64,000 nucleotides of DNA from Eucommia ulmoides (lineage: Eukaryota > Streptophyta > Magnoliopsida > Garryales > Eucommiaceae). Where the stretch lies: NCBI GenBank assembly GCA_016647705.1, contig JAENRU010000484.1, positions 620,001 to 684,000 on the forward strand. The letters run 5' to 3'. The translations under genes and the position numbers were made by a program. Under the pieces are notes generated by a model. It was not told the origin of the DNA. It saw only the letters and a program-made list of their open reading frames with translations, and did not search any database. Positions 54,612-64,000 of the stretch are shown in pieces; within the stretch, counting starts at the first letter, position 1; each line of letters starts with the position of its first letter.

Positions 54612-55210
54612 GATAGATATGCGGGAAGAAGGATCCAGAGAAAACGAGAGAGAGAGAGAAAAACTGCTGGCCGAATGTGGTTTGCTTCGGTAGGTGGTGG
54701 TTCGTTTCGGCGTATGGGTGTTCCTCCGGCGGTGAAGGTGGTTGGTGGCGTGGCTGGTTAACAGCCGACGGTGTAGGGGAGTTTGGTGTCACTTAGTCGT
54801 CCGGTGGTATGTATGTGTGTGTGTGACCATTGGTTGGCTGAAAGAATACAGAAACAGAAACAAAAGAGAGAGAGGAAGCAGTTCGGCGGTGTTGTTCTTC
54901 CGGTGATCGTCGTCAGCAGTGAAGGGGGTGTGTGTGAGTATGTTCCGCAGTATGTATGCGGGTATACCGTTCGTCGGTTGGGTCGCCGGTGATCGTGTGG
55001 GTATGCGTATGGTTTGCCGGCGTGGGTTTTGTCATGCATTTGTGTGTGTGTGTGTTTTGCTGTGTGCGTGCATGCGTGTATTTGGTCTGGTAGTGTGAAG
55101 TTGTTGGTGTTCGGCAGCCGTTGTGAGTGTTTGGGGATGATCGAAGTTGGCGAGGTGAGGAGAGAGAAGGTAGCAGTTGAGTTCAAAACAGAGCAAAAAG
55201 GAGGAGGAGC

Positions 55211-55462
55211 GCCCGCTTAGGCGGTGGAAAGTTCGCCTAGGCGGTGATTGATCAGTGTGCAAAATGAGAGAAAGTTTGCCTAGGCGGAAGTTTCTCGCCT
55301 AGGCGGTAGGTCGTCAGTGTGTAACTTAGAACGGTAAAGGAGCTCGGTCGCCTAAGCGGTGGATTGGCGCTCAGGCGGTGAAACTACAGTGTACAGTTGA
55401 GAGGAAGGGAGAAGCAGTCACTCATTCGCCTAGGCGGTGGGACGTCGCTTAGGCGGTGGGGA
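55211..55462 (+). repeat. Paired CGCCTAGGCGGT motif array
   Basis: Eight copies of GC(C/T)(T/C)(A)(G/A)GCGGT, arranged as four pairs with about 20 bases between partners. Each pair is followed by a spacer containing CAGTGT, with a period of about 75-85 bases. The core CGCCTAGGCG is palindromic. Not present in LTRs 1 and 2. Confidence 0.85.
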
Positions 55463-56376
55463 GCAGAATCAGAAATACATGAAATTTTAGGGAAATCCAC
55501 GATCGGTTTGGAACGGGTAACCTTTCGAATTTATTTTGTGAATTCTAAATTTAGTTTTCTAACCTTAGAGTAATAAAATGAAAATAATAAATCTTGAGAT
55601 TTGTTTATAAGAACAAAGTTTATAAATAGTAAACCGTAATGAAATGATACTAGTTGAATAGTTATATTTCGTAATAAAATATGGGAAATACGAAATTAAG
55701 GAAAATAGAATTTCATGGCGTGATTAGTTTGTTTTTATACAAAAATATTAATTTAGGCTCTGTCACCGTTAGGTTCGCAGGCACCGGAGTTCGGATATGG
55801 GATAGTCGGTTAAAGTTACGAAAGCAGATATCAAGTGAGTGTACTGCCCTTCTTGCCAAACTATTTCCATATAAATATGATAAGATATGTGTTTATTTAA
55901 CTGTACGAATTTTATAAATTATATGGATCAAGCCAGTTGTGGGTGAGTTGGTAAAATAGATTTCCAATGAAATGTTTGGGTTTAAAAAAAAAGACTTTAT
56001 AAATAATCTGTTGGATTTGGTGGTTTTAATAAAAAGGTGGGAAAAACATGATTTTTAAATTAAAAGTGGGTTTTGTTAAAAAGAGGTGGACAAAGGTGAT
56101 TTTGACGGTATTGATGAAATGGTGATTTTGTCGATATTATTGAAGTGGTGATTATTATTTATGGTATGTCCGAAGGGTGGTCCGGCAGAAGGATAATTAT
56201 TTGTGATTTGGTGATAATATTATTGAATTGACTATGCCATAGTTTATATTATGATCTGTCCGGAGGGTGGTCCAACAGATGGATATTTACCATATGGTAT
56301 TTGACGTTATGTGGTGATTTATATTATTAGCCTCCGGAGACGTCCGGTTGGCGGTGATCTGCGCAGTTAGGTCCGC

Positions 56377-56460
56377 TAGGAAGGCATATCCTACAGATGG
56401 TTACGGTACTGTTGCAACTCCCGATCGTGAGGTTAAAACGATCACTATGGCTTAACCGGT
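56377..56460 (+). other. Conserved LTR core block, copy 3
   Basis: CTAGGAAGGCATATCCTAC, TTACGGTACTGTTGCAACTC, CGATCGTGAGGTTAAAACG, ATCACTATGG, in the same order as copies 1 and 2. The KpnI-like palindrome has one change here. Confidence 0.85.
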
Positions 56461-57240
56461 GGGTATAGGATTGAGATGTGTGGTTGAATTAAGGTGTTTA
56501 TATATATTGGATGATTTATTATTGATTTTGGTGTTTGCAAATTTATTTACACTGCTCATTTGATATTGGAGATTTTACCAACTGTGTGGTGGATATATAT
56601 ATATACATATTTACGCTTAATCCATATGAATGTTGTATTATTTATAATGTGTTATTATTATGTTAAAAATGATTTTTACTAAGAAGGCAGTACACACGCA
56701 GGTGAATTCTTTAGGAGACGGTCCCCTACTGGCATTAGGTGGAGTCATCTGAGAATAATATGAGTTGAGCTGTCAGAGAGGAACAATAAGAAAGAAAACG
56801 ATTATGTATATGTTGTAAAATAAATTGTATAGTAATTTATGAAATTTTGTAATGTATAAGAAGTTTTAAATGTAATTGGTGATGTCATGTTGTCGTCACG
56901 CCGGTCTTGGGATGACAGGTGTCCGGGATGGGTCGTGACAAAAACACTCATTACAAAGCATACCCATAACCCATATTGGAGAGTCAAATGTTCTCTCAAA
57001 ATTTATATGCTTAAGAGCATTTACATTTCTCTTCTCCTTGAGATTTCTCTCTATATTTTGGGACTACATCGTGGCACACTTACACAAAAGAAGGAACATA
57101 AGACGTCTTTCTATAACATCCTAAACAAGTCAAAAGGTGTAAGATTCTCCACAAAAACATGGTTTCCATGTTTTGTGCTTCCATTTTTTTTATTTTTTTA
57201 TTTTCAATACACACATTATCTTATTTAGCCGTTTCCAACA

Positions 57241-57663
57241 ATAGTCGAGCTCAATGTGTTTTGTTTTGGCATAAAAAACTAAGTTAGCAGTTATCACCAA
57301 TATTGACTAATTGTATCATGGAATGTCATCGCCAACTGTATACAATAATATAAATCGATCTCATTAAAAAAGAGCAGTGTCGATGGATGCATTTTTTTTT
57401 TTTTTTTTTTTTGGCTAAAAGGAAAAGAAAGAAAGAAAGAAATTTCTTATTAGGCACCATGAATTGAGATAGTTAAATCTCTTATTAGGCACCATGACTT
57501 AAGATAGTTACGAAGGTATAAAACTTCAAAAAAACAGACACCAACCAAAAGCTCAACAATCGTGCGAAACGAAACAAGAACAAACTTATTGATCAAACAA
57601 ACAAGTAGTGAATTGCTAGTCATTCAAGGAAAGATCGATGACGGGAGGCAGCGAGATGTGGTC
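57241..57663. other. 3' flank of the duplicon B GH1 pseudogene
   Basis: Starts with the right ATAGT target duplication, then is collinear with 22696-23095. A small tandem duplication of about 40 bases (TTATTAGGCACCATGA, at about 57445 and 57480) is specific to B. No gene. Confidence 0.7.
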
Positions 57664-57666
57664 TCA

Positions 57667-57870
<204 letters not shown>

Positions 57871-58818
57871 TTAATATTTTTTTAACTACTAGACACAAAA
57901 GATTCTAAGGCTTCATGACTACTTACTCGATTGCTTCCTTGATTTTGAGAAGATGTGTATAGTGGTAATGTATTCTCATCTGGTCAACACGGAGTACCTC
58001 ATGAGGGAACAAATGAAACTTATGATCATCACCTAGGCGTCCATCCGTGTTGAATTCATTAACTCCTATAATTATAAACAAATTGACAATAGTCAGATCA
58101 TTTATGCTCGATTAATTTGGACTTTTCTTCATCAAATCATATTTTATTTATGTTTTTTTTTTACCATTTTCAGTGATGTAAATAAGAGGGTTATTGTATT
58201 TCTCCTTAATGTAGAGTAGAAGGTCCTTCATCCCTTGGGGATAAACATGGAGCCAAGGTGAACCTGCGACCGGACCAATGAGAACACCGTCTCTCTCGGG
58301 TGTCTGAATAACTTGATCGTCTGTCACATAATTCGGCCCTTTTTCCCCGGCTTCATCAGGTGCATCGATACAATAATTGGCGGTATAGTAGTTCAATCCC
58401 AGAAAATCATACGACATTTTCACTAACTCCACTTCTTCATCTGTGAACTTAGGAAGCCGACAACCAACTAGCCTTTGCATGTTCTTTGGATATTCACCGA
58501 ATGTCAATGGATCCATAAACCTTAATTTCCAAAAAACAAAAACAATTAATTTTAAGAATAGTTTCATGGAATGATTTTCTTTTTCCCATGCACAAGAAAA
58601 TAATGCAATTCTTTATGTATATACTGACCATCCAAACATCCAATCAAGGCCTCTTTGGGCAGCATCTCGATCTTCCTGGGTATCAGTATTAGGAACCATC
58701 CAATTACAGTTCATCGTCATTCCAATTACTCCGCATTGGATTGCCTGCAAATATATAATCAACCATTATAAATATAGAAATTCAATGGGCCTAACTCACT
58801 CTTAAAAAGACGTCTTAA

Positions 58819-58821
<3 letters not shown>

Positions 58822-58889
<68 letters not shown>
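58822..58889. repeat. Long (TA)n in pseudogene intron
   Basis: About 33 TA units; the corresponding intact-gene intron (about 24259) has only a short TATATATA. Confidence 0.95.
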
Positions 58890-58891
<2 letters not shown>

Positions 58892-59487
58892 CAACAATAA
58901 ATACATATAACTAATTGTAATTGCATGCAATTGATAATTATATGAAATTAAATTACCTGATATTTCTCCCTGTAGAGCTTAACAGCATAAGCATGAGCCA
59001 AGATTTGGTTGTGTGCAACAATGTAGGGTTCGGTGCCGGAATCTCCACCGGTGCACTTGTGCCTCCTCCAGTAAGAACAACGACTAGAAGGAATGTAGCG
59101 CTTGACATCATCGAAGTCCAAATCGGAAGAAGACCTACCGGGCGCGTGGGTCCCGATTGCATAGCCAGAAGAGCTAAAAGTCCAACACTCATTAAAGGTG
59201 ATCCAGTACTTGACGTCATTTCCATACTCTTTGAAGCAAAGCTCAGCAAAGTCCACATAGTCTTTCCTATTAGATTAATTGTTACAGATTCAACATCTAC
59301 CCATAAAAAATAAATAAATAAATAGAAGCTGAAATATATATATATATATATATTGGTGAGCATTTCAAGATATCCCATCTCCAAGAGATAAAATAATTAG
59401 TAAGGGTAGGGAACTTACACAATTTTCTTACTCAAGAAACCGCCATACTCATCTTCTAAGCCTTGAGCAAGATCCCAATGGTAGAGA

Positions 59488-59500
59488 CCTGATAAGTGTT
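59488..59500. other. Deletion junction with templated filler
   Basis: CCTGATAAGTGTT at the exon 1/exon 6 deletion joint repeats the adjacent CCTGATAAGAAG (59509-59520). This suggests filler copied from the neighbouring sequence during end joining. Confidence 0.75.
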
Positions 59501-59760
59501 AAGGAAGACCTGATAAGAAGCACCGGCAGCCCCCCAAACGAAGTTGTCCGGGAAACTGGTATGGCAAAGCTTAGGCATCGTCTCCTTTAGTTTTTCCCAT
59601 GTTTCCCTGTCCACAATTGATGTCTTCGGAACATCAATTGGGTACACAACCTGAGTTTGAGGCTCCATTCTCTCTCTAAATACAACGTTAAATATATGAA
59701 TATAAGATGTCTCTCTCTCTCTCTATAAGTAGTTGTGCTCTACATGCATGCCAATCCCGG

Positions 59761-59768
59761 TTTATATA
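59761..59768 (-). promoter_or_regulatory. TATA box of the duplicon B GH1 pseudogene
   Basis: TATATAAA on the minus strand, identical in context to 27078-27085. Homology between duplicons ends about 30 bases further upstream (59798). Confidence 0.6.
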
Positions 59769-59798
59769 GAACCTCGGGGCAGCTCATATTCAAACGAT

Positions 59799-60341
59799 AG
59801 AGGCCCCAACCCATAAAGTGTCATTATTATATTATCCACTTGCATCCATGGCCATCTCTCTTTATTGAAATTTCAACGCTTCAGAAGATATACCTATATT
59901 TACACTTTTAGCCCCCAAATTGATCAATTATTATTAGCTTGTAGTTTAAAGTATGACATTTTTTTTTCAATCGATCTAAAATTGTAATCACTAAACGTAA
60001 TTTTAATGAATCTATAAGATAAAATTCATGTACCAATGGATAATGCAAGTACATTAACAAAATGTTGTAGCTAGGGCCCATTATGCCCAACCCATTCCAT
60101 TCCTTCTCATCTCAGAATTTTTGGGATTGATGTTTGGGAACACGTTTGGCAAATCCAATTCTGTTCCCATCTCATCTCAAAATGTTGGAATTGATTCTGA
60201 AGCACCTTATAATTCTGGGGTTGAATTGGCAAATTATAGAGCAATCATGCATGTTTTTAGAATGGTTAAATTTGACTATTTATTTATTTTTAATTATTGT
60301 CTTGCATTTATGAATTCACGGCCGCCTAAAATAATCCCATG
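59799..60341. other. Intergenic DNA with fragment of the 16 kb TIR element
   Basis: 60063-60240 (CCCAACCCATTCCATTCC, TTTTTGGGATTGATGTTTGGGAACACG, TTGGAATTGATTCT) is related to the ends of the 16068-17219 elements. No gene seen in the rest. Confidence 0.55.
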
Positions 60342-60727
60342 ATTTTTTTAGCGGTTGGTGATTCAGTAATTTTTTGACACTTTGTATTCTAGATTGGCAT
60401 TCGTAGAATTGGAATTAGCTGATGTTTCCGTGAGTGAAGCGGTTTGAGAAACTTTTTCTGGTTAGCTACTTGGAGAATTGGAGGGAATAGGTTTCAGGTA
60501 TTTTGCTTGAAAGCCTAGTGGTTGTGGTGGGTTGATCCTGGAGGGCTATTTTATTCCATTGATTTGGTTCTTGTTTTATCTTATACAACTATATGTATTT
60601 TGTTCTTTCTAGACGGATGTGGTGTCTTGTGAACACTCTTTTGGAACCTTTGGTTGTTTGCTACTATGTAGCTTGGGAATTTTCCTTTATTAAATATAAT
60701 TTTGCTTATCAAAAATAAATAAAAATA
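60342..60727 (+). mobile_element. 5'-truncated LINE fragment with 14 bp target duplication
   Basis: Flanked by AAAATAATCCCATG at 60328-60341 and 60728-60741. It ends TTTTGCTTATCAAAAA followed by an A-rich (AAATA)n tail. The GCTTATCAAAAA end matches the LINE 1 3' terminus, so it is probably the same lineage. It shows a 3' UTR only, with no coding domain. Confidence 0.85.
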
Positions 60728-60741
60728 AAAATAATCCCATG

Positions 60742-61050
60742 TTCATCTCGTGCTAACAAGATTCGTGTCGGAAATCAATAATTCTTAATTAAATTATATA
60801 TATGTATATGTATATGTGTGTGTGTGTATATATATATACACACATTGTCGGTACTTTTTTTATTTTTTATTTTTGTGATAATCACATGGTGGGTAATTTA
60901 AAAATCCTTATTACGGTCAGAAAAGATGGACGAAGATATCGAATCTCCAATATTTAAGTCAAAGCACATTATGGTTGCATTAATTAATTATAATTAACTC
61001 TACAAATTATTTGTTTTTTATATGTTAGATTAGATCCATAAAAAATTTAA
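60742..61050. repeat. R-prime relict, left part, and (TA)/(TG) tract
   Basis: 60795-60840 is a mixed TA/TG microsatellite. About 60985-61050 (AACTCTACAAATTATTTG, GTTAGATTAGATCCATAAAA) matches 27860-27905 and 32040-32090, interrupted at 61050 by an insertion. Confidence 0.6.
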
Positions 61051-61737
61051 GGGATAATAGGTGAGAGGTCCTACAGTTAAATTCTAATTGGTCAAAAATT
61101 CTAGAGGCGGTAAAAATTTTTAATTTAGTTCCATTTATTTTAAAAAGGTGGAAACCTTACACATATGATAGTCATGCGCCAGTTAGATGTAACTAATTTA
61201 TGTATAATATTCATGTATTAATTACAAGTAATTTTCTTTTCTTTTTTTACATGTAACAATTTTGTGTGTAAAAAATTTGTTAGATGTCACAAAATCACAA
61301 AAAATACATATAATTAATATGTCTTTAATATGTAATTAAAAAGTTAAATTTTTTCAGTTACATGTTCCAATAATATGTAACTTTTTATTTACATGTCTCT
61401 GATATGTAATTAAAAAAATTGATATTTTTTTAGTTACGTCACAAAATATTACGCATATATATGTAATTGTAATATGTAACTAAAGTACATGTAACCAAAA
61501 ATACCTAAATATGTGTGAAAAATCACAATTATGAAATTGTAACTAATATTAATTACATGTAACATAATTCACTATAAAAACTCAATGTACTCACTAAGGG
61601 CTCCTTACAATTCTTACAATTCTTGCAATACTAAAACACAAGTGAAATCTAACTTAAAGAATTAAATCAAAATCTAATAACAAAAAAAAAAATTCACTGA
61701 TTACACTTTAAAAATTGAATTTTTCACCAATTTTTTC
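61051..61737. mobile_element. 687 bp insertion with AAAAATTTAA target duplication
   Basis: The R-prime repeat is split here; AAAAATTTAA occurs at 61041-61050 and 61738-61747, and the repeat resumes as TTACAAGAAGACAAAAA. The insert starts GGGATAATAGGTGAGAGG, is rich in ATGTAACT/TTACATGT motifs, and encodes nothing. Terminal inverted repeats are weak at best. A 9-10 base duplication would suit a Mutator-like element. Confidence 0.65.
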
Positions 61738-61747
61738 AAAAATTTAA

Positions 61748-62342
61748 TTACAAGAAGACAAAAAGCTACACGAGGAAAGCTGTTTTTGATTAATGTTTTC
61801 CAGCTGTGATTGGCCTCTCAATTATTTGAAAAATCAAGAAAAAAAATTAATTTACAATAATTAATAATTATTTTCAAAGAAAATGACCAACATATTATTT
61901 TTTTAACATAATTTTCGGGTGATAACGATAACAATGCTTTGACAATTAGTATAAAAGTTATCATTGAAGTATTAATTAAAAAAATTGCCAAAACCAAATA
62001 CTAATTGTAGTTTATTCCCAAATTTCAAATAAATTAAATTTACCAATGGGAGCAGAGACCATATATATATATGGTGGGGGTGTTCAACTTGGAACTATTT
62101 TCGACTTAAGTGTAATTTACTGTGTATTCCAAGGGAAATGCATCCTATCAATTGCATTGAAAAAATCTAGTAAAAAACAAATTGAATTTTTAAATTTAAA
62201 TAATAACATAATAAATTTTAGATCTAAAAAATTAAGTTTCAGATCTGGATTTAGATCTAAATTTGAGTACTATATGAAGAAAATAGGAGATTTAGAAAAA
62301 GAAAAAAAAATATATATATATATTGATTGATTGAAGTTGCAA
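61748..62342. other. AT-rich interval
   Basis: The left part continues the R-prime relict (GAGGAAAGCTGTTTTTGAT). No gene. A CCATATATATATATGG palindrome lies near 62060. Confidence 0.6.
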
Positions 62343-62535
62343 AATAATAACTCAAGCGTTGTTAGTCCGGTTGGCAAGGAGGTGCTCCTTTTTCTATCAA
62401 TTAGGGTTCGATATTTTTTATTTTTTTTGGCACACTCCAGGAATTAAATGTTAAATTTAATCCCGAATGTACCAGACCGATGTGGATGATTGTACCCTTA
62501 AAATCATCCGAAAAAATTATTACTTGAGTTGCGCA
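62343..62535 (+). other. Possible tRNA-derived SINE or small TIR element
   Basis: An A-box-like TTAGTCCGGTTGGC (about 62362-62375) and a B-box-like GGGTTCGAT (62404-62412) are spaced as in a tRNA promoter. The stretch is bounded by AACTCAAG and its inverse CTTGAGTT about 165 bases apart. The B box lacks the final TCC match and no poly-T/A tail is clear. Confidence 0.3.
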
Positions 62536-62582
62536 TAAATTGATCTCCACACACCTTGAAAGTGTTATAAAAATTTGTCGCC

Positions 62583-63082
62583 TGACACGCCCCGATTTTT
62601 TGAAAGAAAAAAATAAATAAATAATAAATAATCTTAAGAAGATGGAGTTTTTAAAGCGCCGGTTTTCAAAAAAATACTTAAACCGTTTTTAAAAAAATAA
62701 GGAGTCACCACCTAACATTGGATTTAAATAGTGTGTGAGGTCACCGAATTTTTAGAAAACAATTTAAAAGGCCTAAGTAAAAAAATTGACTCCAAAAAAA
62801 TATGGTCAAACCAAATATTCATTTAAAGGCTCAGGGGTCAATTACGCTTGGAGAAGGTGTTAGGCATCTCAAGACGCTCATCCAAAAACGGTACCTTATG
62901 TCCAATTAAGTCCATTTTTTTTCAGTTTTATTTTTTTTTTCTTTTTTTCCTTTATCTTTCTTTCTTTTTCATTTTTTCTTTTCTTTTTTCGCTATTTTTT
63001 ATTTATTTATTTATTTTTTTTGAAAATAAAAATAAAATAAAGCATATTTTTTTTGCAGAACGGTCAAAATACCGTATCTACA
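62583..63082 (-). mobile_element. 3' LTR of Tat/Ogre-like gypsy element (500 bp), inverted
   Basis: On the minus strand it starts TGTAGATACGG after the polypurine tract and ends CGGGGCGTGTCA. The downstream half matches the left LTR at 2100-2467, including GGTACCGT, GGCGTCTTG-like and GGTGACTCC segments. It lacks the 1 kb interior of the left copy and has a CT-rich, poly(A/T) interior instead. Confidence 0.7.
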
Positions 63083-63097
63083 ACTGCCCCTCTTTGT
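63083..63097 (-). promoter_or_regulatory. Polypurine tract of the right Tat/Ogre-like element
   Basis: CAAAGAGGGGCAGTT on the minus strand, adjoining the LTR, as at 921-934. Confidence 0.7.
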
Positions 63098-64000
63098 CAT
63101 GCGAGTTCCACTTACTTGACAAAGACAAAAGATCACATCATTTTGATCGTCCTATTTTCTGAATTTTCAAAACATTTTTTTTTTTTTTTTGAAGTTTTAT
63201 AACAAAAGATAAAATTAGACAAAAGCGATCATTTTCTGGGCATGATGGAAACAGATGGGAATGGAATATGGATGAATTGCGACCGAACCCTACGAGGGTT
63301 GCCAACATATCTCAATAATGCCAAGAATCAAGTCACACGTAGTTCAACATATGCCCCAAGCGAGGCGATGAAAGAATTAATGCAAAATAAAGTGGCTCTC
63401 ACGGAGAGGCAATGCAGAATATAGAAAAAAGTCATCATGGAGAGGCTAAATACAAATGGAAAAGCCATCACGGAGAGGCAAAAATGCAAAAAAATGAAAA
63501 ACCACCACGGAGGGGCATAATGCAAAAAAATGACAAGCCACCACGGAAGGGCATAATGCAAAAATAAAAGGGCATCACAGATAGGCACAAATGCAAAATA
63601 AAAAGTCATCACGGAGAGGCCAAATGCAAAAATAGAAAAGCCATCACGGAGAGGTAAAATGCAAAATGAAAAGGTCATCACGGAGAAGCAAAAATGCAAA
63701 AATGAAAAAAGCCACCACAGAGGGGCGTAATGCAGAATGAAAAAGCCATCATGGAGAGGCATAATGCAAATAGAAAAGCCACCATGGAGGGGCATAATGC
63801 AAAAATGAAAAGCCACCACGGAAGGGAGGGGCGTAATGCAAAATGAAAAAACCATCACGGAGAGGCATAATGCAAATGGAAAAGCCATCACGGAGGGGCA
63901 TTATGCAAAAATGAAAAGCCACCATGGAAGGGCATAATGCAAAAAGAAACACTATCACGGAGAGGTAGAATGCAAATGGAAAAGCCACCACGAAGGGACA
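63098..64000 (-). mobile_element. 3' internal region of Tat/Ogre-like element (partial)
   Basis: Continues off the right edge. The first 60 bases share the TTTGATCGTCC/CTTTGTCAAG context with the left element (841-920). The rest is tandem repeat. The minus-strand frames 63328-63891 and 63749-63991, rich in Phe, Leu and Cys, are repeat translations. Confidence 0.6.
63385..64000 (-). repeat. Tandem repeat, about 30 bp unit, GCCATCACGGAGAGGCATAATGCAAAA
   Basis: About 20 degenerate copies, running to the window edge. Units alternate between GCCATCACGGAGAGG and GCCACCACGGAAGGG variants with ATGCAAAA spacers of variable length. They occupy the same relative position as the 66 bp repeats at 471-815 in the left element but are unrelated in sequence. 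Confidence 0.9.

Larger units (their letters stand above)
54227..56940 (+). mobile_element. Tekay-type solo LTR (2.7 kb)
   Basis: Starts TGTAAGACCCCGACTTTT and ends GGGTCGTGACA, with a perfect 5-base target duplication and no internal region. It is therefore a solo LTR left by recombination between two LTRs. It shares core landmarks with LTRs 1 and 2 (GTGTACTGCCCTTCTTGCCA, the conserved palindromic block, CTAAGAAGGCAGTACACACG). The interior 54480-55480 is a third, different GC-rich variable segment. Confidence 0.92.
53979..57240 (-). mobile_element. Copia 5' LTR, duplicon B, split by Tekay solo LTR
   Basis: Copia LTR parts are 53979-54226 and 56946-57240. The interrupting block 54227-56940 plus one AAAAC copy is a later insertion. 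The uninterrupted equivalent is 22210-22695. Confidence 0.88.

Noticed and set aside
62362-62412. tRNA gene
   Set aside because: A-box and B-box-like motifs exist, but no cloverleaf could be folded by eye and the B box is incomplete; kept only as a possible SINE.
63328-63991. 187-residue minus-strand frame near the right edge
   Set aside because: Translation of the 30 bp tandem repeat of a retroelement.
63385-64000. Regularly spaced repeats resembling a CRISPR array
   Set aside because: Units are degenerate, spacers are short variants of the same A-rich sequence, and the context is a plant retroelement.

Overview
This window looks like plant nuclear DNA, probably from a eudicot. The evidence is AT-rich intergenic sequence with long poly(A/T) and (TA)n tracts, spliced genes with GT/AG introns, Ty3/gypsy chromovirus and Ty1/copia LTR retrotransposons, and L1-type LINEs that carry an RNase H domain. 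No bacterial, organellar, rRNA or convincing tRNA gene was seen. The species cannot be named from the sequence.

Layout. 1-2467: the 3' end of a Tat/Ogre-like gypsy element (+), with tandem repeats, polypurine tract and LTR. 2468-12108: a decayed Tekay-type chromovirus pol followed by LTR, about 1 kb of internal remnant, and a second LTR. 12109-15883: a broken copia element (-). 15884-18540: two head-to-tail terminal-inverted-repeat elements, a small coding fragment and low-complexity DNA. 18541-27118: duplicon A, with a dead secreted-type GH1 beta-glucosidase (-), a copia LTR remnant, and an apparently intact 11-exon, 539-residue GH1 beta-glucosidase (-, 23096-26988). 27119-32340: two to three diverged copies of the sequence upstream of that gene. 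32341-40357: an 8 kb LINE (-) with target-site duplication. 40582-42028: a giant inverted-repeat (foldback) element. 42266-47830: a second LINE (+). 47831-59798: duplicon B, the same two GH1 genes, both dead, invaded by a copia element that was itself invaded by a Tekay solo LTR. 59799-62582: AT-rich DNA with a LINE fragment and a 687 bp insertion. 62583-64000: LTR, polypurine tract and tandem repeats of a second Tat/Ogre-like element (-).

The main biology is a beta-glucosidase locus duplicated in tandem as a two-gene unit and then eroded by transposons. Only one of four GH1 copies keeps a complete reading frame. It has no signal peptide, and Pro is replaced by Cys directly after the acid/base Glu (Asn-Glu-Cys instead of Asn-Glu-Pro). 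Because the region is duplicated, several insertions have their empty site preserved elsewhere in the window. The insertion order can therefore be read directly: copia entered before the Tekay solo LTR, and the duplication preceded LINE 1, the foldback element and LINE 2.

No clearly new multi-gene system is evident. The most unusual items are the Asn-Glu-Cys GH1 protein, the foldback element made of small hairpins inside a large hairpin, perfect palindromes just upstream of a retrotransposon TATA box, and a conserved palindromic core inside otherwise hypervariable LTRs.
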